NCBI GenBank assembly: GCA_910592205.1
Contig: CAJVPJ010000177.1
Location: 1-37,385, forward strand
Source: Paraglomus occultum
Lineage: Eukaryota; Glomeromycota; Glomeromycetes; Paraglomerales; Paraglomeraceae
DNA: 37,385 nucleotides
Reading direction: 5' to 3'
Shown here: positions 1-10,649 of the stretch, piece after piece
How the letters are laid out: the number at the start of each line of letters is the position of its first letter
Numbering within the stretch: the first letter of the stretch is position 1
Program-made: the position numbers and the translations under genes
The notes under the pieces: model-generated
What the model saw: the letters and a program-made list of their open reading frames with translations, nothing else
Database searches by the model: none
Told to the model about the DNA's origin: nothing

Positions 1-2776
1 TTTAGCCAACTAAACCAGTATTTCTCCTGAAAAAATCTCCTACATTTGCATAGTGAGCTGAGCCTCCAGAATAAAGGAAAGTACAACTGTTCCTGACATT
101 ACGACAATACTGCGCCACATAAAGCAACTATTATGACGAAATATCTTTATAAAACTTTCTCCCTACTTGCCATACAATCGAGACTGTATTCCTTGTGGTT
201 TTTGCTTATTCCCTCGAACAAAGAAACAACTGAAGGAAAAAATTTTTGATATAGTCGAAAATTTGGCAAAGGCTGTTCAGGCAGTTGCTGAAACCATCCA
301 ATAAACAAAAAAAAGTGTATAAACAAAAAGTTGTGCTTATGAAAACATATTAACTGGATATCGAATTAATCGTATTTGTAGTACAATTATTATTAACAAC
401 GCGTATTTTTTTATGTATTACAAAAAAAAAAACGAATTTTTATTGACCACCATTTTTTTCTTAACACACTGTAAGTGGCGTATTTTTAATACTTGTGGAC
501 GTAGTTTAAACTATCCTCAAAGGATTCCTACGAACCGACTCTTATTTTCTTGATTCTCGTCCTAGTCATGACGCTAAACTGACTATTTCTCAAAGTTAAA
601 CACTATTCTAAACAATAAACAACCACTCACAATGCACAGTAGATAGTCGAGATTGTATATTTGGGAGTATTCGCTCTTTTTAACATAGAAAATATTTTAT
701 TAATAGTAGAATCACATCCACCACCTCTTTCTCGTTATCGATAAACGCTTGTTGAGATGAGGATTCAAAGGTAGTATCATAGTTCGGTGAGTGCGGAAGC
801 GGATTTGGTTGAGGTCTCATAGTGCGCATACAATGAGACGGGACTCCCTGAGATTTTAACATTACATTTCTGTGAAATAAGTCCTTTAACCGATACGATA
901 TTATCTACAAAGTAAATCTTTAAACTGATGTGATATCGCCAGCGAAACTTTGTTGATATGGGTTGTTTCCGATAACGCAGGTTTCCACATACCTGCATTT
1001 ACATCCAATCTATTGAACAGTCTTCCCTTTTCTAATTTCTTAAATGTACAGAGCGTTTATCGACTAGAGTTACAGTTTCGAAACACCTTTTTAGACTAGA
1101 TTAGATACACGTACATATATGACTGAAATTATATGGGTAATCGTGTATTTTATCAACCATTTGTAATATTAATATATTTTCTTTGGGTTATTATCACTAG
1201 CAAAATTAGTGGTCTTTGGTAATTTACCCTAGTTTCACTATAAATTAAAATAAAGAATACTGTCAATGACGCCACATTATAACAAATATTAATTGACCAA
1301 AGTGGAGTTACGGCCCGCCACACAGCCGCACAGCTTAGACTCTGTGACGTAAAGATATCTTGTTATCCCGGGTTGTATTAACGTCTTTCTGATGTAGCTA
1401 ATACATTCATTGCAAGATCATCCATTAGCGTTGGCTAATAATTAATGATATAGTATGTATTGTTCATAGTGTTACTTATTTTAAAGTCAATACAAAATTA
1501 TGACAGTAACGTACCCAAATACTTGCCAATCTACTTTGCATCGGCAGGCGTCTACTCTGCGTATTGTTCTTTCAAGATAACGTGTAAACAATCTCCAAGT
1601 TCTTATATTTGAGCAGACATAAGACAATGCATGCGTTGAACTAGTGCTGTAATATGGTGTTAGTTGGTTAACTTTTGATTGTGAAGCGATCCTGGATACT
1701 TGACATAATAGGCAGCGTTTCTTTTTCAACAAGAGTGCTTTTCGCGTTTATATGTCATACAAACTTATGCTTCCGGTTTTATTTCGACATTAAACACCAG
1801 ACATTTTATTACAAGTAACTAGTTAACACTGAGCACTACGAGCACGCTACGAAAATTGGTGTTTCGTACACAATCGTAGGATATGGTCAATTACACGTAT
1901 TTTGATTTTTGCCAACCATGTAAAATGGCCTGCTAAAATGTTATCGCGTATATGTTGACTATTGCTAGTATATTTGTTTATCTAATGGTAGCGAGGTGAG
2001 TGAGATGGGTGAGATGGGTGAAATGGGTGAGTGGGATGGGGGTGGTGGGTGGGAGGGGCAGTCGAGCATTATCGAACTGTATTGCACAAGATCGATAACG
2101 TGATTATTGTCCAAAGAGGAAAGACTCCGCCCTTAAACTATATAAAAGATATTAATATGGGATTGTAATACGTACATTTGAGCTGCATGACAAAGGAATT
2201 TATGCAAACATTAATCCATACAGACGTTCTATCGTTTTCATAATGTTTCACCGGTCAAAATATTTGCTAAAAATAAATGCCTGAACGATTGACAATTTGC
2301 TTTGGAACGGGTCCTTTCTGTATGCAGGAACAGCAATAATAAAACATGCTATAACAATCAACCGATTTGGATGGATGTGCAATTGTTTCATGATTCACGA
2401 CCTGATTGCACATTCGCCTCCTCTCCGGAGCGCATTGTACCAGCAATGATGGTATTTCGTCATTCATTAACACCATGGACTTGTCGATAATTGAATGTTA
2501 GAAAGACTTTAATTTGGGTTTCAATCGTTGGTATTTTTGTAGAGCGAGTTTTATTATTATGTTCTTTTGCAATTTGGGATTAACTAACCATCGACGCTTG
2601 TCATATCATAAAATGGGGTGTGTATCACAGGCACGTGTACACCGTCATATCATCCGAAGATGATTGCGTAACCCGCAAACAAAGTTCACTTGCAGAAAAA
2701 AGAATGTCATCGTTGATTGGAATCATTCGATATTAGAAACTTGCTAATCGTTTCTTTCACAAGTTGTATCGTTAAA
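1..2776. other. No supported gene; AT-rich intergenic DNA
   Basis: I read both strands and found only short open frames (up to 81 codons) without family resemblance, good splice sites or conserved motifs. The notable content is the G-rich tract at 2007-2058, listed separately. Decayed gene remnants too short to recognise could be present. Confidence 0.6.
1994..2058 (+). repeat. G-rich tandem tract with G-quadruplex potential
   Basis: The stretch repeats GAGATGGGT-like units and then becomes GGG/GGGGG runs separated by 1-6 bases, giving at least eight runs of three or more G between 2007 and 2058. It stands out in AT-rich surroundings. This fits the general G3+N1-7 quadruplex pattern on the plus strand. 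Whether it folds or has a role is unknown. Confidence 0.7.
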
Positions 2777-2959
2777 CTAGTTGTCTGGTGGCATGTTCAT
2801 TTGTACACGAGTCATTTTATTGATGAGAAACATTTTCAATTGATACAAAACAATGATACCAATACCCGTTGGTTTTTTTTTATCGTTGTACGCTGTATCC
2901 CTTGGCCAATCGCAATCCAATCCCATGACGACTTTTTTCGAATCCATCTGATCTAGCAT
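2777..2959 (-). pseudogene. 3'-5' exonuclease domain fragment (WRN/DEDD-like)
   Basis: The 60-codon minus-strand frame contains VVMGLDCDWP near residues 10-19, followed by a Lys-rich linker, then GIGIIVLYQLKMFLINKM. In Werner-type DnaQ/DEDD exonucleases the first strands read roughly hhGhDxEW..., then an 'alIQla...lF.I..m' strand, so order and spacing fit the N-terminal part of that domain. The second acidic residue of the DxE catalytic motif is Asp here. The frame stops right after the second strand (MPPDN, stop), and I could not find the remaining DEDD motifs downstream on the minus strand. It is best read as a truncated relic, or as one exon of a gene I cannot complete. The assignment is by eye, without alignment. 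Confidence 0.4.
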
Positions 2960-3137
2960 CAGTGTTTGGGTCTGGGTATCCCAGCCACGAAATAACTGGT
3001 ATGCAATCAGATTCTTTCGAGAACAGACAGATAATTACGCGATGTTCACTTGACGCTTTGTTTGATACACCATTAAAATCTCAACATCACGTAATCAATA
3101 AATTTGTGCTTCGCATTACAAAAACAAGAAGCACAAA

Positions 3138-3632
3138 TGGAAAATCAAAGTCCGCACCTCATTGTGAATACTGTTCACGGACCTGTCCTTTCCCTTCGGG
3201 ACTAGGACTAATATGATCATATCAAAAGATTTACGTAAGGGGTTTTTAATAATGGGTGTGCTTGTTATTATTATCGGAATTACCGTTTTTGCAATTCCCA
3301 GTTTAATTACCAATTCGGGAATGAGGAATAATTAATAAGCCAGTTCTCCTGAAAAGTGTTTCGGGGTGTAATCAATTAACACAAACATTGTTCGAAAAGC
3401 CAAATGCGCTACGACGTCATTGATCGAATAGCATTGGTCAATTATCGTTACCTTAATTTCATTGACTATGAGGAAAAAAAAAATGTTCGACACTGTGACA
3501 TTATTAACTCGATTATTGTGTTACAGCATTTGTCCCGTATCCTCATGCTTCTATCCTGTCAACAGACCGGTTGGGCATTGTGATCGTCACATTCGCTGGG
3601 GTCTCCCTTGTCTTAGCAACCAGAGATCATTG
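3138..3632 (+). pseudogene. Candidate exons of a decayed membrane-protein gene
   Basis: Three pieces on the plus strand look more protein-like than the surroundings. ATG at 3138 opens 22 codons (MENQSPHLIVNTVHGPVLSL...) to a TAG. A 40-codon frame at 3213-3335 holds a clear transmembrane stretch (IMGVLVIIIGITVFAIPSLI). A third piece at 3527-3632 is framed by a TTACAG acceptor and a GTAAGA donor and encodes a second hydrophobic segment (RLGIVIVTFAGVSLVLA). They are not joined by convincing introns, so this may be a broken gene or chance. I do not recognise the family. Confidence 0.22.
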
Positions 3633-4524
3633 GTAAGATAATATTAGGGTGTACGCCCAATCCAGTTAATCATCCTGTCGAGAATGGCATGGCGCCAATC
3701 ATTCGGAGAAACATTGTATTTTAAGTTCTCATTTTGTATAGTGGTGGGAAAGATAGAAACAGATAGGCTTTTACTATCTCTTTTTTTCTTTGTTTGTCCT
3801 GTGTAAAGAGAGATCTAGATTTATTTCCTTATTCCCAACCAGAAATGATTTCCATAGACTAGGGTAATGAGTTACACATGGTAGTATCTACAATTACCTT
3901 CCATTTTCGGACCTGCATGATATGGAATGTGAATAAAAATAATAAGGATGACGATAATAATAGCAAGTATAATAATAATCCTTTCTATCATGTGCGTCCA
4001 CCTTCCTTGCTTAATGTTGCAATTTACAATTATCCATTAAGGCAAACAAAGAGACATGCAATCGCTTGTCGAATGATAGACCAAAAATATTATGTGGTTT
4101 TGGTGATACACAATCAAACAATACCATTTTTTGTTGCAATTTTTCTGGGTAACTGCCCCACTTGGCACAATCATATAGCGGGCTGGGGATGTTGCACGTG
4201 CATTCTTGTGTCTCGTGATAATGCCGTCTATTTTGAGTACAATAAATCAGGGAACAATAATTAACTGGAAATAAATCGATTTACGTAAAAATTTTATGAT
4301 CGGACCCCCCCCTTCCCCTATGGAAAGGAAGATCCCCGTCAATTTAACTATACACGGGGGCATTGTATTTCCCGATAGATATTTAAAGCGGCGAAATTTA
4401 GATCACGAAACTCTACCTCGAGGTCTTTTTTATATGATTGTTGTATAATACAACTTTTTATTCCGAGACTTTCCCCTCTTTCTTTTCTCTAATATTGATG
4501 ATATTCTCTACATAACCTACACAC
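3633..4524. other. No confident gene; one 128-codon open frame
   Basis: The only long frame is 3878-4264 on the plus strand (128 codons; Asn- and aromatic-rich, with runs of Asn encoded by AAT repeats near the N-terminus and a Trp/Cys-rich patch near the C-terminus). It matches nothing I know, has no obvious promoter or homologous copy in the window, and may be chance. The rest is AT-rich DNA upstream of the antiporter gene, with a run of C at about 4306. Confidence 0.4.
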
Positions 4525-4625
4525 GTAAGTTTAGTTTTGGATATTATAGACTTGTTTGCAAAGAAGAGAAAAGTAGAAGAAAAAGGCTAACAGTTGTAAT
4601 AATCTACCGTTTTTCTCCCTTACAG
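4525..4625 (+). other. Probable 5'UTR intron of the antiporter gene
   Basis: A strong GTAAGT donor at 4525 and a pyrimidine-rich TTTTTCTCCCTTACAG acceptor ending at 4625 bound 101 bases lying 53 bases upstream of the antiporter start codon at 4679. The splice signals match those of the coding introns of this gene. This is inferred from sequence signals only. Confidence 0.45.
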
Positions 4626-4678
4626 CTCGAAGGAACAAAAAAAAACCGTATACTTTCCAACCGTAAAAGCTTCCAATC

Positions 4679-7600
4679 ATGGTGCAAGAACAAGGTGGTG
4701 TCATCACTGGACTCAATCCAGCTACTTACAATGCAAATGATCCAATCGTAATATTCATCATCCAGGTAAATAAGCATGTCGGGTGAAAAAAAAAAAAAAA
4801 AAGACCTACCACTTCTTTGATTCTAACCTATCAGACTCAATTGGAATTAAACTAAAACAATAGAAATTATCGTGAAATGGGTCTTTTGTATTACGATGAT
4901 GTTGGAGTGAACGTTTCGTGGAATATAAAATGTTTATGCCGATGATGGTTATTGTTGGTCACGAACGAGGGACGATGATTAACGAAATATCGCTAATTGA
5001 CAACCCCCTTTCTTATTCACCTTCAATTCCATCTCTCCATAATTTCCTTCCTTCCTCTCTCTCTCTCTCTCTGGCCAGGTTCTTCTTATCATCGTCTTCG
5101 TCCGCGGTCTCGATCTAATATTGTCAAAACTGCTACAACCGCGTGTGATTTCTGAAGTTCTCGGTGGTATCATACTTGGCCCATCTGTCCTTGGACGAAT
5201 CCCCGGATTCACAGACGCAATATTCCCCACGGCATCTCTTCCCCAGCTGAATTTAATCGCAAATATTGGTTTGGTCCTGTATTTGTTCTTGGTTGGCGTC
5301 GAGTTGGATCCCAGAATGGTATTGAAACAGGCAAAACTATCCATAAGCATCTCGGCAATTGGCATGGCTTTGCCCTTTGGTTTGGGTATTGCCGTCAGTT
5401 ACGGATTATATCAGATTAATCATCCCGATATACACATTGCATTCGGTACTTTTCTGTTATTTATGGGTGTGGCCATATCAATCACGGTTAGTAAAAAACA
5501 TTATGATAAATATCACATTTTTGGGAGAGATATCATGTAATTCATTATTTTTTTTTTCCTTCAAATTCGCAGGCATTTCCCGTACTTGCCCGTATTGTCA
5601 CTGAACTCAAACTCACTCAAACGCGAGTCGGCTCAACTGCTCTCTGCGCGGCCGTCGGTGACGATATCACCGCTTGGGTTCTCTTGGCTCTTGTCGTGAC
5701 AATTGTCAACGCCTCGAGTTCTCTTACTGCCCTCTACGTCTTCCTTCTCGCTATCGCATGGGGTCTTATCTTGGTCTTCCTCGTGAGACCATTGCTATTG
5801 AAGCTTATTATCAAAACCAACAGCCATATAAACGGTCCAACAGTCTCAATGATGGCTTTTACTCTTTTCTTGGTATTGGTATCGGCGTTTATTACTGATA
5901 TTATTGGTGTCCACGCCATCTTTGGTGCTTTTATGGTTGGAGTTATAATTCCTCACTCTGATGGATTTGCTCTCGGAATCACTGAAAAAATCGAAGATCT
6001 TATTAGTATTCTGTTCCTGCCAGTCGTAAGTTTTATTGATACCATTATCTTTATAAAAGTCGATAGAATCCATCCACCGTGGTGTGTGCTAATTAATTTC
6101 TTTGGACTAAATTTAGTTCTTTGCGATCTCTGGTCTCAAAACTCAAATTGGCTTGTTAAACACTGGCGCTGCCTGGGGTTATGTCTTCTTGGTCATATTT
6201 GTAGCCATGTTTGGCAAGATATCTGGATGCACTATAGTAGCTAGAGCATATGGCATTCCATGGAAAGAAGCGCTTACCGTCGGTGTATTCATGAGTTGCA
6301 AAGGGTAAGCACATAGCCCAGAGAACAATAATAATGACTTTGACATCATTCATTCCATCTAACGCGCAATGTCATTCTACCAACAGACTTGTCGAACTGA
6401 TCGTTCTCAACATCGGTTTGTCTGCCAAAGTTATCGACGCCAAGGTCTTTGCCATTCTAGTAGTGATGTAAGTACATAAGGTTAAGACGTTCTGTGTAGT
6501 GTTAAAAACGTGTATATACGGATTTACTTATATATCAATTTCACTTGACAAACAGGGCCATTGTCACTACTTGCGCCACGACTCCTCTGGCAATCTGGAT
6601 AGGCGCGGATGACCTTAAACTTGATAGTCAGAGAAGACTATTACTTCGAAGGAAATCCAAGGATGAGGAAGAATCCGTTTCATACCAAGCAACCGAACCT
6701 AAGAACAAGAACAACATCCTTGTTGTATTAAACAAAGTGGAATACATATCGCCCATGATGTCTTTAATCAGACTCCTCCAACCGATCCAATCTGATACGT
6801 CAACCGCCGACAATACGTCTGTCTCTAGTGACGAGAAAGCCGCGGCTAAACAAATCACCGATCATAGAGTGGTAACCGTGCACGCTCTCCGTCTCATGGA
6901 ACTAGGACAGCGCATGTCCGAAATCATGAAATCTCACGAATCTGCAGAAATCGCCCACCATGATCCCATTATGAATGTATTCCGCATCTTTGGGGAACAA
7001 AATATTTTCAACGTCGAATCCACCCTACATATCACACCAGTTCAGAAATTTGCTGAACAAGTGTTGCAGAGTGCCTCTAAATCATCAGCTGAACTTATTA
7101 TAGTACCCTGGAGTGGGGCTGGATCGATCGCTTATGATAACCCTGAAGACTTTTACAAACCTCGAGAATATTCCGATACTAATCCGCAAGTAGCCCAATA
7201 TGTCCAAGAAGTATTCAATGCCACCGAGAACACAATCGTAACAGCTTTCGTCGATCGCGGCCTAGGAATGGTTCCAGGAGGAGCTCCAGTGACGGGGAAA
7301 CCGGAAATTAAGATTTCCTTGTTTGTACCATTTGTTGCTGGCGCTGATGATCGTGAAGCATTGGCTTTGGTTGCTCGATTTTTGGAAAGCCCATACGTTG
7401 AGGCGACTATTTTAAGAATAATCAAGTCAGAAGAACCAACCGATAACGACACGCAATTGGAGCCTATACCTGCAGTACTTGGGAAAGACGACGATGGAAA
7501 TATTACGCCCCAGAGACCTCCAGTTTCTACGACGATCAACCCGGTCTCATCTGCTTCGATCGCTGTGGTTAACTATTCCACTGTTGACCGAATGGCATCC

Positions 7601-7942
7601 AACGCTGCTGATGAACTGCATGTGAACAAGTATTTCGGTCCTCGTGGTAAACTTACAAACCACCAACGCGTCAAATATAGCGAATTGAAGACGTCTACCC
7701 CTATGCAAACGGCGGTGCAGCAAGCTAAAGATTTGGTTGGAAGAAAAGATTTGGTTGTTGTTGGACGCGGCCAGCGCAACATCTCGTATAGTCATCGAGA
7801 CGAGTGGATGGAAATGATTAGGCGCATGGGAATTGGTGGTAATGATATACGTAGAAGTCTTGGAGAGATGGCAGCTGCTATGCTTGGTGGTGGTATACAA
7901 GCTAGTGTGCTCGTTGTTCAGGCGAACAAGGAAAGCAAATAA
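4679..7942 (+). CDS. KHA1: K+/H+ antiporter, CPA2 family (KHA1-like)
   Basis: Monovalent cation/proton antiporter expected in an endomembrane, exchanging K+ for H+. I read six exons: 4679-4765, 5079-5486, 5573-6025, 6117-6304, 6387-6467 and 6556-7942, all with GT-AG introns, joining in frame to 867 residues, close to yeast Kha1. The N-terminal half (about residues 25-430) is a multi-spanning Na_H_Exchanger domain with LGPSVLGR, FLVGVELD (99-106), AFPVLARI (166-173), the GDD ion-binding motif (194-196), FGAFMVGVIIPH and ISGLKTQIGL. The C-terminal half (about 430-867) is a long soluble region as in fungal Kha1 and plant CHX proteins. The start ATG opens a 29-codon exon (MVQEQGGVITGLNP...) ending in the first membrane segment. 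The first intron has a (CT)n tract just before its acceptor. No break was found, so this gene looks functional. Confidence 0.93.
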
Positions 7943-10649
7943 GTCGTTTTATTAAATATATTATAATGTATAACTATAGAGGAAATATTATTTTCCTTTT
8001 TACAAAATTTAATCTGCAGCTTTTTCTCAAATAAAGATTTATTAAGATAGCTCTTATACTCTTTTATAAGAGAAAAAAGATCCTTTGAAAAAAAAGGAAC
8101 GCTGTCAATGCGTCGTCAACGCACACACGCGCAACGTACTAACTAGATTATATAATTTCATTCTATACATAATTTGACGTAAAAAATCGTTTGCTTTGTG
8201 ATAATGTCTTGATATAGTTTTAACGTTGGGCATAGATCATTAACGAAAAGTCTATGCTATATAATAATCGTTGGTTTTGCTTGCTTAATTTACTAATTTT
8301 AATGAAGTCGACTAATACTTAGAATCTTTCACTAGAATCGTTTGTTAGAGAAATACATAAAATTCACTAACTACTAATCATTTTCTAATTTCGAAAATCG
8401 CATCAGTTTTTGATTGTCAAACATGATATTATTTAATTGGATGTCTCCTACACTCGCAATAAACAATAGTATGATTGATGGTTATAGCGAACGCCCTCTT
8501 TGGTCCCTCGGTCGAAACGACGTAGTTGTTTATTTCTTATCAGCGCAGTCCCTCATTTCGTTATTTCCGCTCCCCCCCCCCCCCAATTTAGCCACAAAAC
8601 ATGGACCAGCATAGCCCATGTCATATGTCAATAAAATTATCTTCACTATTGTCCTCTTTCATGCACGGAATGTTCCATGACCGGGAATATTATCACGTAA
8701 TATGTATGCACATTTCCGATAGACGTTATTAGTTATTGGTGTCATGGTCAGGGTAGTCCCCTGTGTGACATGTCCCCTGATTACCAAAAGTAGGAAAAAA
8801 ATCCAGAATTTTAAGAAAGCTTAAAAATCAAGTTAAACAAACGTAAAGCAGAAAACCGGTTTAATGCATATAGACACAGAAAACTCTGTATAGATGTTTC
8901 GCTCTGTACTATGCGCGATATCTACATTATTTGTTGGTAAAAAAAAAGGGTAAAGGAGTGACTCGCTCTTGATAATGTATGGACGTAATAATAGAAAAAC
9001 ACCCATCATTATTAAATAATTATTTTCATTACCATCGTTGTAATCAGTTATTGTGTGTTTCGTTTACGATATGTTAATTTAGCTCAGCCACACACAATGT
9101 AACTGCTCTCTAATGTATGCATGCATGCATTGCATTGGACTGTTTATTGGTCTCATGTCCAAGTCTCACACTAATATTAAACTGCCCCCAGATCTGCGCG
9201 AGTTCTCATGCATAATGTACGCATTGCGTGATATGCATTGTTACACGTACTTTTGGGGTTCTCATCAGATGTGCCAAGAAAAGAGATAAGACATAATAAT
9301 AACATTCCGGTATTATTCCGGTTGGAAAGTCTATCAAACAGGTCTTAATTCATAAACCTGAGCGTTTGTGCTACTCGTGTAGTGATCATGTAAGCGGTAC
9401 ACAGTACAAAGTTTTTACAGATAATGAACGCCGTTTTAGAAAGTTTGTCACGGGTCCCCCTCCCCGACCTCCTTATTTTTTTTTTTCACCATTAAAAATT
9501 CCTAAATATTTATGATAAGCGGTAGACCCCTAAATAACGTTTGACATGTATCTTATTTAGTTATTGCTGTACCTATCGCTATTGGGTAATTATCGCAAAT
9601 GAGAATGCAGAATGAAAAAAGTCTACTTATTCTGAATATTCAAATAAAACAAAGGCCTTCATAACCTTACTACTACATAACTCTCTTAATAAACGTCTGA
9701 GATAAAAGAGTAAATGTGGCAAGTTTGCACAGTTTTGTTATTAAGTATGCCGTAATTTACAGTTAAATATACGAAAAGTCAATGAATTCGATTGATATCA
9801 ATTAATTTCGCGCTTGTACCTTGTACATTATCTGCTTATTGATTACTGACGTTGCGCTTTTTGAACGTCTATTTAGAATTGCCTATACATAATTACTTTG
9901 CCGATTGCCCGTTATTATGGGTAATATAAATGGAGCGCGAGGAGGAATAATTTTTTCTGTTGTGTATTTAAACAAGGCTAATGTTTGGAATAAAGAACAA
10001 TTGTCAAATAGAATACGTTTAAAAGGTCTGGGAACACATACGATTACGTGCATAAGCAATCAATAATCAAGTAGTACCTACAAGTGTCATACACGTGTCT
10101 ACTATATGTATACTCAGTCGCTTCCTCTTTTTTTACATAGCTGTTAGTTATTGAATAACAAAAACTCTCTTATTTGACCCTTACACAGTAATGACGGAAT
10201 GCGTCCTTTCGATTACGAATTCAGATGAAAATATCTCCGTTTTTAACTTGCAATACCACACAGAAATGGAACAAGATACAATAGATAGTCTTTTCAATAT
10301 GAAAGTAACACGACTGCTGAAAGTATGAGAAACTAACGATACGCAATATTGATTTATTGAATTTGTTAAATCAAAGAACCTATTTGTTGTGACGAGTCAA
10401 TTGCAATTGCTGATATGGTAAATGATGATGACAGTTATTGAGTAATGAGCAAGATGCAAATTATTGTAATAATGACGTTGAGGCTAGTGAAAAGATTTCG
10501 TTTGTGACCGCCCTTAAAACAACGACGAATTTATTGAACAACGGCCAAATAATTCATTTATTGCATGAGAGTTAAGCAGAATGGACAATTTTTACCAATC
10601 ATATGATTTGGCGATTACAAAAAAAATTGACAACTTCGATCTATGTTTC
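7943..10649. other. No gene seen; AT-rich intergenic DNA with a poly-C run
   Basis: Open frames here are short (66 codons at most) and unconvincing on both strands. The only distinctive sequence is an uninterrupted run of 13 C at about 8572-8584 and a small ATGC repeat near 9116-9130. I see no tRNA, no recognisable transposon and no conserved domain. Confidence 0.6.
8030..8035 (+). terminator. Polyadenylation signal of the antiporter gene
   Basis: AATAAA lies 88 bases past the TAA stop in an A/T-rich 3' flank. It is the best candidate polyadenylation signal for the upstream gene. Confidence 0.45.

Noticed and set aside
7153-7900. Minus-strand frames of 117-128 codons over the antiporter gene
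   Set aside because: They are shadows of the sixth antiporter exon.
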